A DNA stretch of 14,049 bases from VAZQ01 sp036502925 (GTDB taxonomy: Bacteria > Pseudomonadota > Alphaproteobacteria > Rhizobiales > Xanthobacteraceae), in contig DASXXS010000019.1 in NCBI GenBank assembly GCA_036502925.1, positions 1-14,049 of the forward strand, read 5' to 3'. Every line of letters starts with the position of its first letter. Within the stretch, counting starts at the first letter, position 1. The position numbers and the translations under genes are program-made. Positions 7,733-13,275 of the stretch are shown piece after piece. The notes under the pieces were generated by a model that did no database searches, was not told the DNA's origin, and saw nothing but the letters and a program-made list of their open reading frames with translations.

Positions 7733-8635
7733 ATGCGGTGGGCACTGGGGACGTCGAACAGGACTGATCGGCGCGCCGCCGGCCGCCGCGCCGGCGAGCG
7801 CCGCGTCTCCGCCGTGGCGCGGGCCATCGCGCTTGCCGTCGTGCTGGCGCCGCTCGGCGCCTGCAGCACCATAACCGATCTGTTCGGCTCGAAGGACGAT
7901 GACAACTACGTCGAGGAGCCGGCCGACAAGCTCTACAACGAAGGGCTTTATCTTCTCAACGACAAGCGGGAATACAAGTCGGCGGCAAAGAAGTTCGAAG
8001 AGGTCGATCGCCAGCATCCTTATTCCGATTGGGCGCGCAAGTCGCTGATCATGTCGGCCTTCGCCTATTACGAAAACGGAGACTACGACGAATCGATCAC
8101 CGCCGCGAAGCGCTACGTCAGCCTGCATCCCGGCAGCCCGGACGCCGCCTACGCGCAGTTTCTCATCGGCTCCTCCTATTTCGACCGGATACCTGACATT
8201 TCGCGCGATCAGGAACGGACCGAGAAGGCGGTGGCGGAGCTGCAGGAAGTCGTCCGCAAATTTCCCAATACCGAATATGCGATCTCTGCCAAGAAAAAGA
8301 TCGACATCGCGCGCGACCAGCTCGCCGGCAAGGAGGTCGACATCGGGCGCTGGTACATGCAGAAGAAGGACTACACCGCCGCCATCAACCGCTTCAAAGT
8401 GGTGGTGACCCGCTATCAGACCACGCGCCATGTCGAGGAAGCGCTGATGCGGCTCACCGAGGCGTATATGACGCTCGGCATTGTCGACGAGGCGCAGACT
8501 TCCGCCGCCGTGCTCGGCCACAACTTTCCCGACAGTCCGTGGTACCAGGACGCTTACAATCTGGTGAAGTCGCGCGGCCTGGAGCCGACGGAGAACAAGA
8601 ATTCCTGGATCAGTCGGGCGTTCAAGATCATCTGA
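7733..8635 (+). CDS. bamD: Outer-membrane assembly lipoprotein BamD (ComL)
   Basis: BamD is the essential lipoprotein partner of BamA in the complex that inserts beta-barrel proteins into the outer membrane. The 300-residue product has an Arg-rich N-terminus, a hydrophobic stretch and a lipobox LGAC with the lipidated Cys at residue 44, then TPR-type helical repeats (YNEGLYLLNDKREYKSAAKKFEE, AFAYYENGDYDESITAAKRYV, WYMQKKDYTAAINRFKVV). The stretch HPYSDWARKSLIMSAFAYY is typical of the family. ATG 7733 has GGGGGAT upstream. GTG 7814 would give a more compact 17-residue lipoprotein signal and is a real alternative. Position between lpxC and recN matches other Rhizobiales. Confidence 0.95.
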   Translation: MRWALGTSNRTDRRAAGRRAGERRVSAVARAIALAVVLAPLGACSTITDLFGSKDDDNYVEEPADKLYNEGLYLLNDKREYKSAAKKFEEVDRQHPYSDWARKSLIMSAFAYYENGDYDESITAAKRYVSLHPGSPDAAYAQFLIGSSYFDRIPDISRDQERTEKAVAELQEVVRKFPNTEYAISAKKKIDIARDQLAGKEVDIGRWYMQKKDYTAAINRFKVVVTRYQTTRHVEEALMRLTEAYMTLGIVDEAQTSAAVLGHNFPDSPWYQDAYNLVKSRGLEPTENKNSWISRAFKII

Positions 8636-8641
8636 TCGGGT

Positions 8642-8705
8642 ATCAGGTATCAGTAATCAGTAGGCCCGAACCGTGCCCATCTGATTACTGATACCTGATT
8701 ACTGA
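8642..8705. repeat. AT-rich 19-bp inverted repeat with internal direct repeats, bamD-recN junction
   Basis: The left arm (8642-8660, ATCAGGTATCAGTAATCAG) is perfectly complementary to the right arm (8681-8699) across a 20-base GC-rich loop. On the right side TGATTACTGA occurs twice (8682-8691 and 8696-8705) with a 14-bp period. The arms are much richer in A+T than anything around them. The structure starts 6 bp after the bamD stop and ends 7 bp before the recN ATG. It could serve as a terminator-like hairpin for bamD or be a member of an interspersed intergenic repeat family. Confidence 0.9.
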
Positions 8706-8712
8706 CCCTGCC

Positions 8713-10383
8713 ATGCTCACCCGCCTCTCGATCCGCGACATCGTTCTGATCGATCGACTCGATCTCGACGTCACGTCGGGCCTGTCCGTGCTCACCGGCG
8801 AGACCGGCGCCGGCAAATCGATCCTGCTCGATGCCTTTGCGCTGGCGCTGGGCGCGCGCGGCGACGTTGCATTGGTACGCCAGGGTGCCGAGAAGGGACA
8901 GGTGACCGCCGCCTTCGACGTGCCGGGCGCCCATCCGGTGCGCACCCTGATGGCGGCCAACGACATTGCGGCGGACGATGAATTGATCCTGCGCCGCGTG
9001 CAATTCGCCGACGGCCGCACGCGCGCCTTCGTCAACGATCAGCCCGTCAGCGTCCAGATCCTCAAGCTGCTGGGAGCCGCGCTGGTCGAGATCCATGGGC
9101 AGCATGACGAGCGCGCCCTGGTCGACCCCGCGACCCATCGGGCGCTGCTGGATGCCTTCGGGGGCCTCGACCGCGAGGGGGAGGCGATCGAGCTCCTGTG
9201 GAACGAGCTGCGCCTGCGCGAGAGCGCGCTGGTGGCGCAGCGCGCCGCGGTGGAGCGCGCGCAGCGCGAGGCCGAATGGCTGCGCCATGCGGTGGCGGAG
9301 CTTGCGGGCTTGTGCGCGCAGCCGTCGGAGGAGACGGCGCTGGCGGAGCGGCGTGCCGCCATGATGCAGGCCGAAAAGGTCGCCGGCGACCTGCGCGACG
9401 CGCACGAGGCGGTGGCCGGCGACCAGTCGCCGGTGCCCGCGCTGGCGGCGGCCGCGCGCCGGCTCGAGCGCCGCGGCGCCCAGGTGCCCGCCCTGGTCGA
9501 GCCGGCCCTGAAGGCGCTCGATCTCGCGCTCTCGGCCATCGAGGACGCGCGCGCGCATCTCGATGCCGCCTTGCGCATCGCCGACCACGATCCCAAGGAG
9601 CTGGAGCGGATCGAGGAGCGCCTGTTCGCGCTGCGCGCCGCCGCCCGCAAGTACAACGTGCCGGTCGACGGGCTCGCCGCCTTGGCGAGCCGCTACGGCG
9701 CCGATCTCGGTCTCATCGATGCGGGCGCCCAAGAGCTCGCCGCGCTCGAGGCCGCCGCGCGGCAAGCGCAAGAGCGCTACCACCTGGCCGCGGCGGCACT
9801 GTCCGCCCGGCGCAAGAGCGCGGCCGAAAAGCTCGACCGCGCCGTCAACGCCGAGCTCAAGCCCTTGAAGCTCGACCGTGCCCGCTTCTCGAGCCAGATC
9901 GCGGCCGATGCCGAAATGCCGGGTCCCCACGGCATCGACCGCATCGAGTTCTGGGTGCAGACCAATCCGGGCACCCGGCCCGGACCATTGATGAAGATCG
10001 CCTCGGGCGGCGAGCTGGCGCGCTTTCTGCTCGCCCTCAAGGTGGTGCTGGCCGATCGCGGATCGGCTCCCACCCTGGTCTTCGACGAGGTCGATACCGG
10101 GGTCGGGGGCGCGGTGGCGGACGCCATCGGCGTGCGCCTGGCACGGCTTGCCCGCCGGGCCCAGGTGGTGGCGGTGACGCATGCCCCCCAGGTCGCCGCC
10201 CGCGCCGACCGGCATCTGCTGATCACCAAGGATGCGCTCGAGCGGGGCAAGCGGGTGGCGACCCGCGTGGCCGAGGTGGCGGCCGACAAGCGCCGCGAAG
10301 AGATCGCCCGCATGCTCGCCGGCGCCGAGATCACCGCCGAGGCGCGCGCCGCCGCCGAGCGCCTGATCAAGGCGGCGGAGTGA
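8713..10383 (+). CDS. recN: DNA repair protein RecN
   Basis: RecN is an SMC-like ATPase that acts at double-strand breaks, holding or tethering DNA for RecA-dependent repair in the cytoplasm. It has 556 residues. Walker A GETGAGKS is at residues 29-36. The N-lobe contains EIHGQHDERALVDP. A long Ala/Glu/Arg-rich coiled-coil arm spans roughly 160-380. The ABC signature SGGELARF starts near 431, Walker B TLVFDEVDTGVGG lies near 454-466, and the H-loop is VTHAPQVAA. ATG 8713 gives the canonical N-terminus MLTRLSIRDIVLIDRLDLDV. No Shine-Dalgarno sequence is visible before it, because the inverted repeat runs to 7 bp from the ATG. In related genomes ligA often follows; here the next gene is unrelated and convergent. 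Confidence 0.96.
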   Translation: MLTRLSIRDIVLIDRLDLDVTSGLSVLTGETGAGKSILLDAFALALGARGDVALVRQGAEKGQVTAAFDVPGAHPVRTLMAANDIAADDELILRRVQFADGRTRAFVNDQPVSVQILKLLGAALVEIHGQHDERALVDPATHRALLDAFGGLDREGEAIELLWNELRLRESALVAQRAAVERAQREAEWLRHAVAELAGLCAQPSEETALAERRAAMMQAEKVAGDLRDAHEAVAGDQSPVPALAAAARRLERRGAQVPALVEPALKALDLALSAIEDARAHLDAALRIADHDPKELERIEERLFALRAAARKYNVPVDGLAALASRYGADLGLIDAGAQELAALEAAARQAQERYHLAAAALSARRKSAAEKLDRAVNAELKPLKLDRARFSSQIAADAEMPGPHGIDRIEFWVQTNPGTRPGPLMKIASGGELARFLLALKVVLADRGSAPTLVFDEVDTGVGGAVADAIGVRLARLARRAQVVAVTHAPQVAARADRHLLITKDALERGKRVATRVAEVAADKRREEIARMLAGAEITAEARAAAERLIKAAE

Positions 10384-10395
10384 AGGTTCGTCGTC

Positions 10396-10415
10396 GCAAT
10401 CCTGCCTCCGATTGC
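10396..10415. terminator. Possible shared hairpin between convergent genes
   Basis: GCAATC (10396-10401) pairs with GATTGC (10410-10415) around an 8-base loop in the 47-bp gap between recN and the convergent propeller gene. The location fits a bidirectional terminator. The stem is short and no T-run follows on either strand. Confidence 0.3.
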
Positions 10416-10430
10416 CGTCGCGATGCCTTC

Positions 10431-11546
10431 CTACTTTGTCTCAAACACAAGAATCTCTCCGCTCTGCCCGCCTTGCTGGCGCCGCGTGGCCACAAAGAGT
10501 TTTCCCCAATCGGGCACGAATAATCCGGTCTGAGCGCTCCAGCCGGTCGGGTAGCTCGCGACCTTCTCATAGTGGTCGGGATCTTTCTGCTGGAAGACGT
10601 CGATTACGCCGGGGCCGGGGGCTCTGGGATTATCCTTCCGAGCGGTCCGGGCGACCACATAGATCCGGCTTTTGCTCTCGTCGTAGAAGATGTCGTCCGA
10701 AAAGATCAACGAGTCGAAGGCGACGGACGCGACCGGCTTGCCGCTCTCCGTATCCAGCACGAGCAGGCTCGCGGGACCGCGGCATGCAACGAACAACCGG
10801 TGATGGGTTTCATCGAGCGCCATTGGAAAGTTGTCCGTGCAGCCCGCAACGGCCCAGTGGGCCAGCACCCTGTTGCTCGCGAGATCGGCGACCAGGATCT
10901 CCTTCTTGTCCGGGACATTGACGAAAACGCGAGTTCCGGATCTTTCGAGCTGAAACGACTCGGGGTGCCCATCGGTGGCGATCTGCGCCGTCTTCTCGCC
11001 CGTGGCGGGATCGATAAGCGCCAGCGCCCCGTCTTTCTGCCCCAGTGCGCGCGCGACCTGGCCGTACAGGGATTTTTCGCCGCCGTAGCCGACGATCACA
11101 TGCTTGCCGCGGGCGTCGTAACGGACATTGTCGGCGTCGGCGGAGAGCTTCACCGTTTGCAGAAGCTGAAAAGTGCCGCCGTCAAAGATCTTCACCGTGC
11201 CGTCACCGCCGGAAGCGACGAACAGGCGATTGGTGGAAGGGTCGTAATAGGCTGCCTGCGGCTGGCTCAGATTTCCGATCGTGTGCGCCTGCCGGCCGGC
11301 TTGCAGGTCGATGACCTCGAGGGTGTGATTGTCGAACGCGGCCGCGAAGAGGCGCTGTCCCTTCACATCGATGCCCATGTGATCCATTCGTCCATCGACG
11401 GTGGCGAGCGGTATGCGGCTGTTGAGGGTCAACGCCGCACTGTCCGCGGCCGGTGCGGCCTGCTGGGCCGATGCGCTCCCCATCGGCAATCCGCCCATTG
11501 CGATTGCGATCAATGGCGCGGTGAACGTGGATAAATGTATCTTCAT
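10431..11546 (-). CDS. Secreted YVTN/YncE-like beta-propeller protein
   Basis: The 371-residue product begins with a Sec signal peptide (MKIHLSTFTAPLIAIAMGG..., probable cleavage after ASA near residue 27) and then consists of repeated beta-propeller blades. Examples are DPSTNRLFVASGGDGTVKIFD, LFAAAFDNHTLEVIDLQ, HHRLFVACRGPASLLVLDTE and GKLFVATRRQQGG. This is the YVTN/YncE-type fold, also related to cytochrome cd1-type propellers; no heme or catalytic motif is visible. It is likely periplasmic. ATG 11546 (complement) is preceded by GGAGGAATCC, an excellent ribosome site, and places the signal peptide at the N-terminus, so the longer frame from 11678 is rejected. It starts 22 bp after the cytochrome c gene and is almost certainly its operon partner. 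Its exact function is unknown. Confidence 0.85.
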   Translation of the reverse strand: MKIHLSTFTAPLIAIAMGGLPMGSASAQQAAPAADSAALTLNSRIPLATVDGRMDHMGIDVKGQRLFAAAFDNHTLEVIDLQAGRQAHTIGNLSQPQAAYYDPSTNRLFVASGGDGTVKIFDGGTFQLLQTVKLSADADNVRYDARGKHVIVGYGGEKSLYGQVARALGQKDGALALIDPATGEKTAQIATDGHPESFQLERSGTRVFVNVPDKKEILVADLASNRVLAHWAVAGCTDNFPMALDETHHRLFVACRGPASLLVLDTESGKPVASVAFDSLIFSDDIFYDESKSRIYVVARTARKDNPRAPGPGVIDVFQQKDPDHYEKVASYPTGWSAQTGLFVPDWGKLFVATRRQQGGQSGEILVFETK

Positions 11547-11568
11547 GGATTCCTCCCGGCGCGCCCGG

Positions 11569-12048
11569 CTATTTGAAATCGTCGCAATCAGCCTTGTCTT
11601 CGTAATAAAACAGACATTCCTCGCGCGTGACTTTGCCGTGCCCGACGATGCGCGCCTCAAGATAGGCGACCAAAGCATCGATCTCGTCGAGGCTCAGCGT
11701 GCGCGGGGTTGGTTGCAGGTTGTCCGGCGCGGCGCCTGGGGGCCGTCCGTAACATGCACGAACCGTGTATGCGCCGCCATCGAAAGAGGGCATCCCGGTG
11801 CCCGGACGGCCGCACCTGATCGTCAGCCTGATGGCCGCGGCATCGAGCCGCGTCGTTCGCAAATTGGCTCCCACCGGATAATCGTCGTCGTCGCGGTTGC
11901 CGTCCGCAAAGGGGCCGTGGCAATCCACGCATCCCGAGCTTCGCCATGTTTCCAACCCGGCCCTGACCTTGGCGTCGTCCTGCGCAAGACCGGCGCTCGC
12001 GTGCAACACGGAGCCGGCGGCGATCGCAACCCACGTCGCGGCGCGCAT
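11569..12048 (-). CDS. Periplasmic mono-heme c-type cytochrome
   Basis: From ATG 12048 (complement) the 159-residue product has a Sec signal peptide (about residues 1-22, cleavage after GLA), a heme-attachment motif CVDCH at residues 40-44, and a likely axial Met86 in GTGMPSF. The C-terminal helix DEIDALVAYLEARI is typical of class I cytochromes. The tail (EECLFYYEDKADC) has two further cysteines that could form a disulfide. It would carry electrons in the periplasm; the donor and acceptor are unknown. The beta-propeller gene follows after 22 bp. The ribosome site before ATG 12048 is weak, and the frame stays open upstream through a TauE-like remnant to ATG 12180. A longer 203-residue product starting in the remnant is therefore possible. 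Confidence 0.88.
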   Translation of the reverse strand: MRAATWVAIAAGSVLHASAGLAQDDAKVRAGLETWRSSGCVDCHGPFADGNRDDDDYPVGANLRTTRLDAAAIRLTIRCGRPGTGMPSFDGGAYTVRACYGRPPGAAPDNLQPTPRTLSLDEIDALVAYLEARIVGHGKVTREECLFYYEDKADCDDFK

Positions 12049-12180
12049 GTTGATCCGGGTCGCCGATCCCGTATTTACGATGATGGGGAGGCCGAAAGCG
12101 AAACCGGCCAGGCCCGCGACGGCGGCAGCCGTAAATGTGGTGACGAGAAAGAGGGAGAGATCAAGAGCCATGCCGTCCAT
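12049..12180 (-). pseudogene. N-terminal remnant of a TauE/SafE-family permease, in frame with the cytochrome
   Basis: Reading leftward from ATG 12180, the frame encodes MDGMALDLSLFLVTTF followed by TAAAVAGLAGFAFGL. The hydrophobic segment with GLAGFAFGL is the usual first helix of TauE/SafE membrane proteins (sulfite or organosulfonate exporters, eight helices, about 250 residues). The resemblance stops near 12088, after which 13 unrelated residues lead into the cytochrome signal peptide. So only about 31 residues of the permease survive. There is no in-frame stop, so it may still be translated as an N-terminal extension or act as an initiation region for the cytochrome. The family call rests on a short motif. 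Confidence 0.5.
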
Positions 12181-12251
12181 TGCCCGCCCCAATACACAGC
12201 GAGCAGTGCTTGGATGGAGGCCCATCTGACGGGGAGACTGCGGCGTCCCCG
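12181..12251 (-). ncRNA. Candidate riboswitch-like leader, copy 1 (toward cytochrome c operon)
   Basis: Read on the minus strand. Hairpin 1 is CGGGGA (12251-12246) with TCCCCG (12235-12230). Hairpin 2 is GATGG (12226-12222) with CCATC (12217-12213) around GCCT. CAAGC (12212-12208) follows. The loop bases GCAGT (12241-12237) can pair with ACTGC (12207-12203), a pseudoknot enclosing hairpin 2. An alternative stem, TGCTCGC (12205-12199) with GCGGGCA (12187-12181), shares bases with the pseudoknot strand, covers the GGGGCGGG ribosome site and ends at the base before ATG 12180. The folds are drawn by eye; regulation by a ligand is inferred from the mutual exclusion and from the matching copy on the other strand. 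Confidence 0.6.
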
Positions 12252-12258
12252 TGCAACA

Positions 12259-12287
12259 TACCTATACGGGACCCGGTCTATCCGCAA
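12259..12287 (-). promoter_or_regulatory. Candidate promoter for the cytochrome c operon
   Basis: On the minus strand TTGCGG (12287-12282), 17 bases and TAGGTA (12264-12259) precede leader copy 1 by 7-8 bases, so transcription would begin at the 5' edge of hairpin 1. TATAGG (12266-12261) overlaps and has a better -10 core but a 15-base spacer. The matching arrangement on the other strand raises confidence. Confidence 0.4.
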
Positions 12288-12334
12288 CCGCCTGCTCTGA
12301 TCGTGGGCAGCTTCTCACATTTCGTTTACCCAGG

Positions 12335-12367
12335 TCCGCCATCAAGATCCGCCATCTTGCGGGCGGA
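12335..12367. other. Stem-loop between the divergent leaders
   Basis: TCCGCC (12335-12340) pairs with GGCGGA (12362-12367), and CAAGAT (12343-12348) pairs with ATCTTG (12354-12359) around CCGCC, with a small internal loop. ATCCGCC-type units are also directly repeated (12335-12342, 12348-12355). The right side overlaps the candidate -35 of the plus-strand promoter, so it may be an operator-like dyad or just part of a repeat. Confidence 0.45.
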
Positions 12368-12385
12368 ACCGTGACCGGCTAGACA
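12357..12385 (+). promoter_or_regulatory. Candidate promoter for the concanavalin-fold gene
   Basis: TTGCGG (12357-12362), a 17-base spacer and TAGACA (12380-12385) precede leader copy 2 by 5-6 bases. The -35 hexamer and spacing equal those on the minus strand. The -10 match to consensus is moderate. Confidence 0.4.
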
Positions 12386-12390
12386 ATCGG

Positions 12391-12468
12391 CGGGGAAACG
12401 CAGGCTCCCCATCAGACGGTTCACCGTCCAAGCTCTGCGCAACACTCGCTTTGCCGAGGCGATTGCGC
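12391..12468 (+). ncRNA. Candidate riboswitch-like leader, copy 2 (toward concanavalin-fold gene)
   Basis: Hairpin 1 is GGGGA (12392-12396) with TCCCC (12406-12410). Hairpin 2 is GACGG (12415-12419) with CCGTC (12424-12428) around TTCA. CAAGC follows at 12429-12433. Loop bases CGCAGG (12399-12404) can pair with TCTGCG (12434-12439), including one G-U. The competing stem GCGCAA (12437-12442) with TTGCGC (12463-12468) uses the same strand. It encloses CTCG/CGAG (12445-12448, 12455-12458), which hides the GAGG ribosome site, and it ends at the base before ATG 12469. It is about 77% identical to copy 1. No known riboswitch class is recognised. Confidence 0.6.
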
Positions 12469-13152
12469 ATGGACGGAACCATCCCCCAATTTCTTCGCTT
12501 GATTGGCATGTGGCGCTCGGCGCGCGTCAGCGTCACGCGTCGTCGTCTCATGACTGCCGCCGCGATAGGTGCATCGATGTCGATCGAAAAACGTTTCGCT
12601 CGGGCGCAGGCGTCCGCGCTCCGCTTTGACTTCACCAAGCCGCTTGATGGCTGGACGACGGTATCCGGCAAATGGGCGATCGAAGATGTCGCGGGCGCTT
12701 CCCAAGGGGGGCGCGCCTTGGTCCAGCGGGCGACGGACAACGACTTCAATGTGATCGTTGCGCCCGGAGGTCCGTTCGACAACACCGACGTTTCGGTGCG
12801 CTTCAAGCCGATATCCGGACGCGAGGACGCCTCCGGCGGGATTGTCTTCAGATTTTCGGAAGGCCGCTACTACGTGATCCGCGCCAACGCGCTGGAGGAC
12901 AATTTCAACTTCTACTACTACGACCGCGGCCGCCGTCAGATTGCCGGCGCGAGCGTCAAGGCGCCGGCGCTCGGCCAATGGCACAAGCAGCGGATTGCCG
13001 CTTCCGGCGACCGCATCCAGGGCTGGCTCAACGACCAGATGCTCATCGATCGGCGCGACAGCCGGTTCACCTCCGGCCGCATCGGCCTTTGGACGAAAGC
13101 CGATTCCGTCACCGCCTTCGACGACCTGACAATCACTCCGCTAGGTGGTTGA
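12469..13152 (+). CDS. Probable Tat-exported concanavalin-fold (DUF1080-like) protein
   Basis: The 227-residue product starts with a long N-region and a twin-arginine-like signal (TRRRLMTAAAIGAS, Arg-Arg near residues 25-27; cleavage probably after RAQA near 48), so it is likely exported folded to the periplasm. The rest is one beta-sandwich domain. FDFTKPLDGWTTVSGKWAIED, ASGGIVFRFSEGRYYVIRANALEDNFNFYYYDRG and SGRIGLWTKADSVTAFDDLTI match the pattern of DUF1080/3-keto-disaccharide hydrolase and LamG-like folds. I see no catalytic signature. ATG 12469 is chosen because GAGG lies 9 bases upstream and the same ATGGACGG context ends the homologous leader on the other strand. TTG 12451 and ATG 12508 are alternatives. 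It is followed after 123 bp by a DUF1259 gene. Domain call moderate; function unknown. Confidence 0.75.
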   Translation: MDGTIPQFLRLIGMWRSARVSVTRRRLMTAAAIGASMSIEKRFARAQASALRFDFTKPLDGWTTVSGKWAIEDVAGASQGGRALVQRATDNDFNVIVAPGGPFDNTDVSVRFKPISGREDASGGIVFRFSEGRYYVIRANALEDNFNFYYYDRGRRQIAGASVKAPALGQWHKQRIAASGDRIQGWLNDQMLIDRRDSRFTSGRIGLWTKADSVTAFDDLTITPLGG

Positions 13153-13275
13153 ACGGGGTCTCGAATGCTCTTACGAGGATCCGAAGGATACGGCGGTTCG
13201 GCAACAGGATCGTCAGCAACACAGGGGTTAAGGGCGTCAACCGGGCCACAGGCCCAAGAGAAGGAGACTTAAATC

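Noticed and set aside
8650..10215. 521-codon minus-strand frame opposite recN
   Set aside because: It is antisense to a complete RecN and has shadow-like composition with no domain.
10572..11534. 320-codon plus-strand frame opposite the beta-propeller gene
   Set aside because: The minus strand carries a signal peptide, a strong ribosome site and propeller repeats; the plus frame has none of these.
12180..12374. Small plus-strand frame and a facing minus frame (12342-12806) sharing an SLDGEPSDGEP-like peptide
   Set aside because: The shared peptide comes from reading the two leader copies on their antisense strands; the RNA structure explains the similarity better than two small proteins.
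12203..12438. A MITE or insertion element with terminal inverted repeats
   Set aside because: No target-site duplication is visible at the ends, there is no transposase, and differences between the arms follow RNA base-pairing rules; still possible as the route by which the leader was duplicated.
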